Assembly (NCBI GenBank): GCA_022036555.1
Contig: CM039126.1
Span: 35,667,090 to 35,731,089, forward strand
Origin: Microstegium vimineum
Taxonomy: Eukaryota; Streptophyta; Magnoliopsida; Poales; Poaceae
Length of the DNA: 64,000 nucleotides
Direction of reading: 5' to 3'
The notes under the pieces were generated by a model. It worked only from the letters and a program-made list of their open reading frames with translations. It made no database searches and was not told the DNA's origin. Shown in pieces: positions 43,669 to 54,382 of the stretch. Position numbers and translations under genes: made by a program. Numbering within the stretch: the first letter of the stretch is position 1; every line of letters starts with the position of its first letter.

Positions 43669-46305
43669 ATGACTCGCAGTACTCGTGCTCGCGCAGCTGG
43701 GTCAGGTGATGATGCTCCTCCTCCTCCACGTCCTTCCAGAGACAAGGGCAAGAAGCCAGTTGTTGAGAAAGCAAAGAAGAAGAAGCGAAAGCTCACAGAG
43801 GCTGAGAAAGCCGAAGCAGTGGCCGATGCAGCAGACCGCGCAAAGCGAGGCGGTCGCTGAGGCACAGTGAGACTTGGCACCCCTCCGCGGGATCTTCCTT
43901 CCACTCCTCCAGCTGGGTCACATACTGAGGATACTCCACATGAGCCAGAGCTTGTCACTAAAGCTCTTGGGACTCCGTTGGCACCTAGTTCCTGGGGGCG
44001 TTCCACTCGCTCCCAGTCAACTCAGTCACCTCAGTCAGCAGCACCGACAACAGCTTCAGCTTCAGTTCACCTTGATCTGAGGAATCTTACAGCAAAGCAG
44101 GTAAAGAAGCTTCGATTTGTTGCTCTAGAGAAGTGGTGCCCGGATCAGCGAGACTCCAGAGCCTCACCAGGATGGCATACACCTCTCATGGAGGATTTCT
44201 ACAGAGCAGCTCAGCTGACCAACATTCAGATTCGACCGCACAGGGTTTGCTCCTTAGAGAGCATAGTTGAGCTAGCTAGTGAGGAGATCAGGCCATTTCT
44301 GACTTATCTTCTGGGACTTGCTGATCTGCTTGGCCGTTTCGGTAACTACATCGAGAGATGGGTCAGAGAGTTCTATGCTTCAGTATGGGTGGATCTGGAG
44401 CACAAGTTTGTGCAGTACACTTTCAGAGGCGAGCGATACAGGCTCTACTTGACCAGACTCAGAGAGATCTTTCGCCTCCATCAGCAGGGTGGTGAACTTG
44501 ATTTACACTATGAGTGCTATAGAGGAGCCTCAGTGCCTCGCAGAGCTCGAGGTGGTCATACACTGTCAGTGCAGGAGGTGGCTCCCCTCTTCAAGCCACC
44601 TTTCTCAGAGGGCTCCAGACGTAGCCCAGCAGAGCTCAGACCCACCGTTCACAGGTTGAACGAGGTCCTCCGTCGTACTCTGCTTCCTCGCACGGGTTAC
44701 AAGGAAGGATTGACAAATATGCAGCAGCTACTCCTTCAGGCCCTGGTATCTCAGACACCGTTCGACATCGCAGACTTTCTTGTGTCAGAGATAGAGGATG
44801 TGATAGCAGATGGCATGAGGGCCCGTCGTCAGTTTCCCTATGCTCACTGGATTTCATCGATCATTGCTATTGAGCTTGAGGGAGCGAACCCTGGACTCCG
44901 CACTCTACTAGATCAGTCGTCGACTTCTTTTCTAGCTTATAGAGTCCTTGGGTCGTTTGACAGCCGGTTTGGAAACCGGGTCCTCCGTCTTGTCAGAGAG
45001 AGGACAACACCAGCTGACAGAGCTGAGGTTGATGCTCAAGATGAGGCTATACGCAGTGTTGAGCAGGAGGAGCTCCATGGACTAGATACTGGAGCTGATG
45101 TGACTCCTGAGGACACTTCAGATAGCTCAGATACAGATTTCCAGCCAGTTCCACAGATGCCCCCACGGGCTCACGACACTGAGGCTGGCGGCTCTGCCTC
45201 TACCACTGAGACCATGATGCTCAAGCTTCTTGACAGAATGAATGAGCAACAGAGTTCTCTCGTCACTGCAGTTACACAGGTCCAGCAGCGACAGGACGAG
45301 ATGCAGCGACAGTCAGAGGAGCGTCACTTCGAGATGCAGCGACACATGCTCGCTATGCAGCTAGAGTCCCAGCGCCTTCAGTTACAGTCATAGCAGCTGC
45401 AGCAGCAGAACATGGCCTTTATGGCCCATATGATGAAGTGGACAGGCGCTCCTCCTCTTGAGTTTCCTGCAGCTCCTCAGATACAGATGATGAGCACATC
45501 TCAGCCCTCACAGTCAGTTGGGCAGCTAGGAGGGCCATAGTTCTCAGTTGGACCCTCAATTGGCCCCTCAGTGGCCCCTACGAGCTCCGTCGGTCAGTCA
45601 GTCACTCCCACCCCAGCCATACAGTCCAGTGGACTTCAGGGTGCCGGATTGACCACCCCGTTCCAGTCACCGGCAACTCAGATGACACAGTGGTTGGACA
45701 CCTTTGGCCCCACTCAGCAGTTCACTCCTCTCACTACTGGTTTCACTCCACTTACTGCTACGATGGGTGCTACTGCCAGAGACCTTTCAGCGTCGTTCAA
45801 CGACATTACCGGGCAGCCGTCCCCCATTGGTCCTCAGATAGCAGCAGAGGTTCAGGCCGAGCTAGTTGCACCGACAGCCGATCAGCACCGCTCCTCAGTA
45901 GCTTCCTCAGAGGCTACACATGACAGTCGGGCTCCAGCCGTGTCTACCCCTCCCACAGCTGCAGTTGCTACCGATGCCACAGTGGTCACCTCCACTCCAG
46001 TCCAGCCACAGCAGTCTCCGGTTCTTCAGACTCCAGACGAGTCAGTGCATGAGGCACCACCGGACAACGCCGCTCCTGAGGCTCCCACAGAGACACTGGC
46101 ACCGGTGCTTGATCCTACTACTACTCCTTCAGCTACTGCTCCAGAGTCTTCGACAGCAGCAGGCCTGTCAGCTACCGACCCCCAGACCGCTTCACTACCA
46201 GCGACTGACACTCAGGGGGAGGATTCAGATGATGAGACGTATCTGGCAGCTTTCAGAGTGCTCAACCGCTCCACGGCTGCTTCCACTCTGCCTCCAGACG
46301 CCTAG
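43669..46305 (+). pseudogene. ORF3 (envelope-position ORF) of Sirevirus C
   Basis: One 2.6-kb reading frame of 878 codons, interrupted only by TGA 43858-43860, TAG 45391-45393 and TAG 45538-45540. N-terminus: Arg/Lys-rich with a nuclear-localisation-like KAKKKKRKLTEAEKAEAVA. Core (about residues 145-460): ALEKWCPDQRDSRASPGWHT, RPHRVCSLESIVELA, YIERWVREFYASVWVD, YTFRGERYRLYLTRLREIF, NMQQLLLQALVSQTPFDIAD. It resembles the putative plant transposon-protein domain. Then a Gln/Met-rich coiled segment (EMQRQSEERHFEMQRHMLAM) and a Ser/Thr/Pro-rich acidic tail. No clear transmembrane segment, so a membrane envelope role is doubtful. Homologous to 24933-22276 in A. Function unknown. Confidence 0.75.
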
Positions 46306-46756
46306 TTTTGGTGCTTCGACGCCAAAGGGGGAGAGGGAGAGTCGAGTAGATGGGCTAGCTTCAGGGGGAGCTAGTAGGACTCGTTCTTTTGATGTGTATA
46401 AACTTTATTGCATCATGCATCATCGTTTACCGTCTTTATGCATTGTATGATATGTGTGATGGTTGAGACTTGATGATTGTGTGACATGTGTGGACTTTCA
46501 TCTTTATATATCATGTCACTTGGTTATGCTATATTGCTTCTGCGCTAATCTCTGATCTTTTGGCTATAGCATATCCTTTATGAAATCAAGTACTATGCTC
46601 AATTCATATCTATTGTGCTTGTCATGGCTTGAATGGTTAGGCATGTGCTTGTCTTTCTTATCACTAACACATGCCTATCTCATGTCAAGTCATGTGTTTC
46701 TCTTATCAAAATCCACTCATTATTCTCTACTCAAGCTTGTATTGTCGTCAATCACC

Positions 46757-46769
46757 TAAAAGGGGGAGA
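46757..46769 (+). promoter_or_regulatory. Polypurine tract of Sirevirus C
   Basis: AAAAGGGGGAGA one base before the 3' LTR. Similar tracts at about 46,326 (AAAGGGGGAGAGGGAGAG) and 46,362 make the multiple-PPT signature of Sireviruses. Confidence 0.8.
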
Positions 46770-46770
46770 T

Positions 46771-48454
46771 TGTAGAATCATGGACCCTTGTGTTTAGGCG
46801 ATTAACGACAATACTAGATCACTATGACTAACGTGTGTTTTGCAGAGGCAAAGTCATTTATGTTAGGTCATTGGTGATGCAATTTGAATGGGCTTAATGG
46901 ATATTCATGCCCCCAATATGGAAATCGCTTCGGTTGCAAAGGATGAAAATACACGTCGAAGACTAGGCTAGTTCTTAGTGCCATAAGGTTGAGAAGGGCA
47001 CTAAGTATAGCTAGGGCTTTTGTTTTTCCTTTGACCGTACTATAAAGGGGGTATGAGATTAGTAGCTTGACCTAGGAGAGTTTAGGAAAGTGGGTATATG
47101 CACACTTGTTACAACTAGTTCTAGAGACCTTGCTTTCAGCCCTTGATAAACCCTAGAAATGCTAGGAGCAAAATCCCTTAAGAAACCTCAGCGAAAACAG
47201 TTGATATAGAGGGAGAAAGAGGCTCCGGACCACTCTGCTAAGTGGGCGTCGGACCATAGGAGAGTGGTCCGACGGTCCCTGACTTAGGCAGATTCTCAGC
47301 TCGAGGAGCTCCGGACCACCTGTCTGGAAAGCACCGGACCATAGGAGAGTGGTCCGGTGGCTTGGTTCAGAGAGAGAGAAGGCTCCGGACCAATCCGACG
47401 GTTAGTCCGACGCCTCATGACAGGAGGTTGAGTTTATGCAGAGAGCTCCCTGGCTCCGGACCAGAGCGTCGGACCAGGGCACCGGACCAAGGAGAGTGGT
47501 CCGGTGGTTCGTAAAAGAGAGAAAGTTTTTCACTCAGAGAGTACCGAGGCTCCGGACCAGAGCGTCGGACCAGTGCGTCGGACCAAGCAGAGTAGTCCGA
47601 CGGTGCCTGAGTTTGAATCGAGAGTGAGCTCCGGACCAGTGTGCATGGTCCGGTGGTATGAGCTCCGGACTAGTCCGGTGGCTTCGCAGAGAGAAGAAAA
47701 AGTAAAAAACGGCTAGTTTTGGAGGTGGGGACTATTTATAGTTGCCCCCTTGGTTCTTAGAGGGACTCTTGGCCATTGTTTCAGCTGGTGACACCTTGGG
47801 AAATCCTTTGGAGAGACAAGAGGCTAGTGAGGGAGAGATTAGAGAGAGATCATCTTGTTCTTCCCTCCTAGAGTGATTAGGAGTGACTTGTGTGCATCCA
47901 TCCACCTTCCTAGCCTTGAGTGGGTCAAGTGAAGGTCTTGTGCTTGTTACTCTTGGTGTTCGACAGCACCTAGACGGTTTGGTGGTGTTCGGAGGAAGTG
48001 ACCGCCGGGAGATTGTTGGCGGCTCTTCTCCAAGCTCTTGTGATCGGTTGTGGGCGATTCACCGAGCCGGAGTGGCGAAGAATCAGCCCGTAGAGAGCAC
48101 TCTACCCTTGCGTGGGTAGAGGGGGAGCGATACCTTGCGAGGTGCTCCAACGAGGACTAGGGGGGTGTGTCGACACCTCGATACCTCGGGAAAAAATCGC
48201 TGCGTCACTGAGAATTTCTTTTCCCTAGCTCTTTACATTTCCGCATTACTTTCCGTCTTGTTTTTACATTTCCTACTAGAATTGCTTAGGTTGTTTTTAA
48301 TTCCTATGAACTGCTACCGCTTTCTAGCTAGGACACACGGACGGTAGGCACTAGGGGGTGATTGGCATTTGATAGGTTTTTATATTTGCTTTAGAAATTT
48401 AAAACAAGCCCAATTCACCCCCCCCCCCCCCTCTTTGGCATCTTGATCCTTTCA
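46771..48454 (+). repeat. 3' LTR of Sirevirus C
   Basis: 1,684 bp, same ends as the 5' LTR. The poly-C run near its end is longer (about 13 versus 9). Followed by the CAAGA duplication. Confidence 0.93.
47732..47741 (+). promoter_or_regulatory. TATA box of 3' LTR C
   Basis: CTATTTATAG; could start read-out transcription into the flanking DNA at 48.5 kb and beyond. Confidence 0.45.
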
Positions 48455-48459
48455 CAAGA

Positions 48460-50153
48460 TTTTTAGTTTGTTTATATGTGTACCAAATCTGTTTGTCCAT
48501 ATTTATTTGACAAAGATAATTGCTTTGTCTGTTTGGTACTGCTTACAAACATTATATTTTGTCCAGTAGAGATCTTTAGTTGGTTGTTTTTGTTCATTGT
48601 AGCACAAAGGTGGCAGTGAGTGTAAGTAGCCTTCTCATGAATTGTGAAGTGGGTGTATTTTGGAATCAGAACCAGAATGGAATTTCAAGGAAGAAATTGC
48701 AAATAGGAGTGTTTGTAACCCATCGGTGACAGTTACATAGATTTGAATTTAAGTGTATAATGTTTGGTGTAAATTTTCTAAATGGGCATCCTCAGATGAT
48801 GCAAGCTAAATTAATTCCCCTTATAGTATTCAATTAAACCATTGCCAGTAATGGAGAGCAAGAGAGCATCCTCATCATTTGTTCTTTGTTAGATGTTGCT
48901 TGTTAGGATCTCATTTTCTGTCTCTGATAGGTGTAGAGTCGAGTCGTTTATTTTTTTCAAAACCATTGAATGATACATCACCTAATCATATTTTTCTAGG
49001 TGCCAATATTAATGGTTTTTTAAAAATAAAGCCAAGAATAATTTAATTTTGCAAATTATTCTCTACCTAATCAGTTCAGTAAGAAGGGAGACTAAAGATT
49101 AATTATATTTACTAGAAGGAAAAGAATAAAAGGACTGCCAATTTAAAACCTCTACAGATTAATACTATTTGAGTTTTTGGCACTATTTTGCAAATAGGAT
49201 TAGAGTTGTTGCGCTAGTATGAAATGCGCAAATTTGTTTTCCCTAGCCTGTCCAGTTGCACTCCAATGTTTGTTATTTCTTTATAATGAAGTTCATTTGT
49301 TGATTTGAGCAATGGACCCACACTATTGTTATCTAGCTAAGATGTGCTTATCTCTGCACTATTTGTCATTTCTTTAGAGTCACACTAATGTCATTTCTTC
49401 TTTAATTTGGAGTTGTTATTGCAAGTGATTTTGGCAAGTTAGTAAGGAGGGGTGAGGCACCTTCAGAATTGAAGTTCTTGGCTGATTCAGATAGAGTAGT
49501 AGCTTGGAGCCATAGCAATTATGTTAGTTGGCTAAGGTAGGATTAAAAAAGGTCTCGTCGTTTGTCTTTTTTTTGGCTCTTTCAGATATAGGTTTCTTTG
49601 GCTGATCTGGATAGGGCATTGCCAAGAGAAGCATCACTCTTGCTCCTTGGTAAGTTCAATTCCTTGTGTACTCTATTCCCAGTTAGCACTATTAGACCTT
49701 ATGCCAGTTATTGCTCATTATGGTTAATTTTAAAAATGTTGCACTCGTGAACAGTTGTCCTGCCACCTATTTACTGAATTGGGCTTGCTCCAACGCCTAC
49801 TGCCTCCATTTTTATAGCTCTAATCCATCAAGTAGTCCGCTCCATACCAATGTATACTCTTAGCCTCCTTTTGTCATGTTTTTTCTATCATGTCTGTTTG
49901 GATTATGAGTACAGTAGTTCTGCTAAAGAACGAAATTAGTATGTTTTTTTCGTACTATGGAACATGAAGGACTAAATGGCTACTATTTTTTAGATCTTTA
50001 TTTAGGTATACGTCAAGTTGAAGTGCATGCTGACAGGAGGGTGCTGATCAAATTCAGACATAAAACGTGCTACATCCAATTAGGAGAGGATTATGGTTGC
50101 CATGTTAAAGATGTTTTTAATGTGTCATGTTTTATGTATTTTTAGACATGATA
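48460..50153. other. Intergenic DNA with possible exon remnants
   Basis: Mostly AT-rich. At about 49,590-49,650 a frame reading SLADLDRALPREASLLLLG ends at a donor-like TTG|GTAAG; about 130 bases earlier a similar FLADSDRVVAWSH is readable. A 62-codon frame (49,957-50,145) contains HADRRVLIKFRHKTCYIQLG. None matches a family I know. They may be decayed exons. Confidence 0.25.
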
Positions 50154-50412
50154 CTACCTCCGTATCCTAATTAGAGGACGTTTTGGACAGCAACACGGTC
50201 TCCAAAACATAACTTTGACCTCTTGTTTTTATAAAAATATTCATGGAATAATGATATATGTATATTTTTATGAAACTATTTTTCAAGACAAATCTATTCA
50301 TATAATTTTCACATTTGGAATCTTAATAATTTAAAAGTTATTGATGATTTATATTCCTAATGTTTGACTCAAAGCTTGTCCAAAACGTCCTCTAATTATG
50401 ATACGGAGGGAG
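50154..50412. mobile_element. Stowaway-type MITE (259 bp)
   Basis: Terminal inverted repeats CTACCTCCGTATC... and ...GATACGGAGGGAG, TA duplication on both sides (50152-50153, 50413-50414), AT-rich interior. The ends match the Stowaway consensus CTCCCTCCGT. It is non-autonomous and mobilised by Mariner-like transposases. Confidence 0.85.
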
Positions 50413-51226
50413 TATATATTCATCTTAATCAAGTCAAAGTCTGGAAGAGCGTGTCTCTTGTGTCATGTTTTATGTATTTTATTTATGATTTGGAATTATT
50501 CAAACATTATTTATGGTTTGCAAGATGGTCCAATTAAAACAGTATTTGTGTTTTGGGAAAAAAAGTCCAATTAAACAATTTTTGTGGTGTGGAAAATGAT
50601 CCTATTAAAATATTGTGTGTGGACTTTTGGTTATGAGACAGTTAAGTTGAAATGGTATTTATGTTCTAAAATTTGATAAAACTAAATTAGTATATGGTTG
50701 AAAAAAGGCGTAATTAAAATAGTATTTGAGGTTTGGAGAATAATTCTACTTGTTACTCATTTATTGTTTTTTACCATCAAATTAAAATAGTATTTATGGT
50801 TTAGATAATGAATTTTATTGTTGACACGTAATTTATCACAAGAAACCTTGTGTACAAAGAAAAAAGGGCAAAAAATATCCATCTCTGAAGGCAAGGCCAG
50901 AAAATATGCCTACATAACATAAGGTCGTAATTACGCTGAAAAGAACAAAATAAAGGAAAATATCTAGAAAAGAAAAAAAAAGGAGAATAAACAAAAAAAG
51001 AAACGATCAAATATATGCATCTCTGGAGGCATAGTTAAAAAAACTGTACGTTAAAAAGAAAATAAATCGGCCGGAACCGCATATGGGCGAAACCGGCTCC
51101 TCTAACTTAGCCCACCTCTACATCCAGGGACGTAGAATTTCCGATGTCGTCCATTACCAATCCAGCGGCAAGGAGCAAACGGCGCACGAAGCAATCACTG
51201 AGATCGGCCATAAGAGTATAAGACTA
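50413..51226. other. AT-rich intergenic DNA
   Basis: No coding signal. The piece 51045-51083 (TGTACGTTAAAAAGAAAA..., ...CGGCCGGAACCG) recurs at 58145-58183, about 7 kb away. Confidence 0.4.
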
Positions 51227-51484
51227 CTAGTATCGTGTCCGTGCGTTGCTATGGGATAATACATTTTTATGTTAAAAATACATAGATCGTATGATAATAT
51301 AATAATATTGTAAAACTAAATATAGACTTTAAAGTGACAAATCCAGAAAGCAAATTAAGTTTGAAAAAATAACGTACTCACGCATAGCACGGTGTAGTAG
51401 GTTCACAAACTCGTACAAACATTTTCATGATACGTCTAAGAAAATGCTGATTTTAGGTAAAGCTTGCATGACTACGCGTGATCA

Positions 51485-51915
51485 TAATGCTGATGCAAAG
51501 CTAAAATTCGTCAGCAAGATTTGAAATGCCAGCCATTATGATTTTGGGATAATACAATAACATATGTTCAAATCAAGCTGATGCAAAGCTAAAATTCGTC
51601 AGCATATATTAATTCCAGCCAGCTTCTTTCTGCCAGTCACGCATAGTCACAATTTTCACCCATAGTAGAAATAGATTTGAAAAACATTTACAATAATAGT
51701 CAGCATAAGAAATCCCGTGACTCATGAAATAGAATCCCGTGACTGTCACGCAGTCAGCATAAGAAATAGATCACCCCAAAATTATGACCATTGTAAATGT
51801 TTTTCAATAATAGTTTTACATCGGCATTATGATTTTGGGATAATACAATAACACATACAAGTGCATGCCAAATCAAGCTGATGCAAAGCTAAAATTCGTC
51901 AGCAAGATTTGAGCT
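51485..51915. repeat. Interspersed direct repeats inside the candidate Helitron
   Basis: GCTGATGCAAAGCTAAAATT with its continuation CGTCAGCA occurs three times (about 51490, 51578, 51878). ATTATGATTTTGGGATAATA occurs twice (51536, 51823), and AGTCAGCATAAGAAAT twice. The shuffled order suggests repeated template switching. Confidence 0.75.
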
Positions 51916-53514
51916 CCCAGTTATCTATGTCACTTAAGCATCGTGTATACAGGGGTGATCTATTTTAGGTAATAATGATAAAGAATTAACTCAACCATGC
52001 AAGTCCAGAATCTGAAAGTCCTTACATTTTCTACAAAAAAATAATCACGAGTGATAAAGTGTACTATAGTGTGCTTACTTGGCTGAGTTATCAAATAAGC
52101 ATGCAATTCCTGCAGGTTCCATAATGACATACATTGTCACCTATGAATAAAATTCCACCTCTGAAAGTTAGCAAAAATTGTCAGTATTGGCGAAAATGCA
52201 TGACATTTGTAAATATATTCAGTATTTCCCTCACTCTTCCAATAGTAAGATTGGTGTAAAACGCATCTCATGTGTTATAATTAGGAATGGAGAGAGTACA
52301 ATGCTATTGAGTTGCAATGCCGAATTGCAGACATGACATGCACAGAAAACATGATCATACTGCCAGCCAGCTTCAACACAATCACCCCAAAATCATGAGA
52401 AGACTCCCTAACCGAAACATTGACAGTAGTGATGTTATTACTCATTCTGTCAAAATGATATAAACACTACATTTTGAGCAAGTATTAACGATAGCCTCAA
52501 ATGCTCATTCAAATCAATAGCTCCATAGGTATATAAAAAATCAAATACAGGGCACAAACAAACTGGACCAGCCAAATAAGCAGCCCATAAATAGAGAGAA
52601 CCAGTGGTATGCTCTCAAAAAGAAAAATGGTGTCAGGATTCAGTTGCAAACATATGTTATCAGAACAAACAGAAAAAGCTTCATCACAAAAGTAAATTAT
52701 AAATGTGCAAATCACACTATGCTCGTGCTAACAGCAGCTTATTGGAGTGCCCGTGCGTTGTAAATTCATACCCTACAGCTACAATTGCAAAACATCTACA
52801 AGAATACTATGGATAATATTTGGTTTTGGTGGACACTGTAAAAATCAAAATTTTGCCCAAGTATGCGATTAGCTTCATCAATTACAAGGCACTACAAAAT
52901 TACAGAGATACACAAAGTAAGTTGGACAGGGGATCAATCAGTCATGGTATATTGGCATTCATGACCATGCATAATGTATTCCATTTCGGCATTTCCTTTT
53001 GGTGAAATAACAGATGGCACACAAGACCAAGCCAGCAAGCATAATAATATGACAATATTATAAAATTAAGCACCGATATAAAATGACACTAACTAAAAAA
53101 ACAAAGTTTCTGAAATTAATATAATCACAGTATAGCTCATTAGCAACTGGACTGAAATTAATTCCTTTATTGTTCAGGATGTGTTACTAAGCAGACAACA
53201 AATTGAGCTAGAATCAAGAGATATTGTTACTGTCCGTGCTAACGCTACAGACCACATTAAGTCCAAAGTTAATTCAAATTTATTGAACCATCTCAAGTCA
53301 ACTATTATTGAACATCTATTTGAAAGCATAGACATAATATTTTTTATCTCTATGCCATCAGTCATGCTTTGGCTGCAGATAAAAACTTAAGAATTAGCAG
53401 TCTATGTTGAATGATTTTTTAACATAGCCCAACAAACATAGCTTATCAGAAAAGGAGCAATAGAAGTGCAAAGTCAATTCAATCTGCAGCTGGTTGATAG
53501 CATTCTCCTGGAAA

Positions 53515-53800
53515 TTACACCCTTCATATTTATGCTGGATTTAGCACGAACAAGCTTCACAACAGTAGAAGCTTGGCTCTGCATGTGACAAGATTGCAAG
53601 GGTGGAGCAGTTTCAGTGCAGAATCAGATGCACCTAAAATGGTAAAAATGGCTAAACTGACATATAGGAAAACAAACGAAGTACCTGGAAAACTCTGTAT
53701 GGCCAGGAGCTGGAAGGATGAGTCCTAGAGTATCAATAATGGTGAGATTGGGGGAGTGGTTGTATTCTCCTTCTCTGAAAATTGGCATGATCATTTTCCA
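53515..53800 (-). pseudogene. ARC5/DRP5B-like dynamin GTPase fragment, two exons
   Basis: Minus-strand exon ending at a donor CCAG|GTAC (53685/53684) reads SPNLTIIDTLGLILPAPG, the G3 (DxPG) region of plastid-dividing dynamin ARC5/DRP5B; DTPG has become DTLG. The next block (about 53590-53515) reads MQSQASTVVKLVRAKSS, which matches the following ARC5 stretch in order. The real protein is a cytosolic GTPase of the chloroplast division ring with about 770 residues; only some 60 codons are here. Mutations in the GTPase loop and the absence of the rest make it a captured remnant. Confidence 0.55.
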
Positions 53801-54382
53801 ACCTCAAGTTTTTAGCTTCATATATGACTGAAAGTAGTCGAGTAGAGTTAACTATTCCTTGGGAATATTAGTTAGCCACCAAGATTATTGGCATTTTTGG
53901 ATATCGAAATAGATAGATATGTTGATAATTGAATGCCCTCGACCAAGCAACATCTTGTATATGAAAACATGGGTCCAGGTTATGACGTGATTAAAAAATG
54001 TTGGTAAAGTATCTCATGTACTTACTGATAGTGCTGCATGAGCTCCTTTTGGGAATCGCACGGGCATTTCCTTTTGGTGAAATAACAGATGGCACTACAA
54101 AATACTTGAGGCTAACCAATCCTGTATTAATGTGCTGACGGCAATTACATGCTTAGACTCCCACCGGCACCTGTGGCATCAATCATAAAGTTAATGGCAA
54201 ACTAATTTCAATCCTACTCACAGGAATTATATGCCCAAACCATTCACAGAAACAAAAACCACTAATACACCAGTGCACGGAAAAGGCATTGGCAATCAGA
54301 AAAAAAAAATCTAAAAAACACAGTCCGATGGGATTTCACATACCAACAACCACGGAGACAGAAATATGGCAGGGGTCTGTAC

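Larger units (their letters stand above)
34482..48454 (+). mobile_element. Sirevirus C, complete element with both LTRs
   Basis: A 13.97-kb element flanked by a perfect 5-bp target duplication, CAAGA (34477-34481 and 48455-48459). Order: 5' LTR, primer site, gag, protease-integrase-RT-RNase H, noncoding region, ORF3, polypurine tract, 3' LTR. By eye the two LTRs (about 1.68 kb each) differ at about 18 substitutions plus a few length changes in homopolymers, about 1.1%. At the commonly used grass rate of 1.3e-8 per site per year that gives roughly 0.4 million years. Coding frames are broken, so it could move only with help from another element. Confidence 0.93.

Noticed and set aside
43669..46305. 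ORF3 as a true viral envelope glycoprotein
   Set aside because: No recognisable signal peptide, hydrophobic fusion segment or membrane anchor; the core looks like a plant transposon-protein domain instead.
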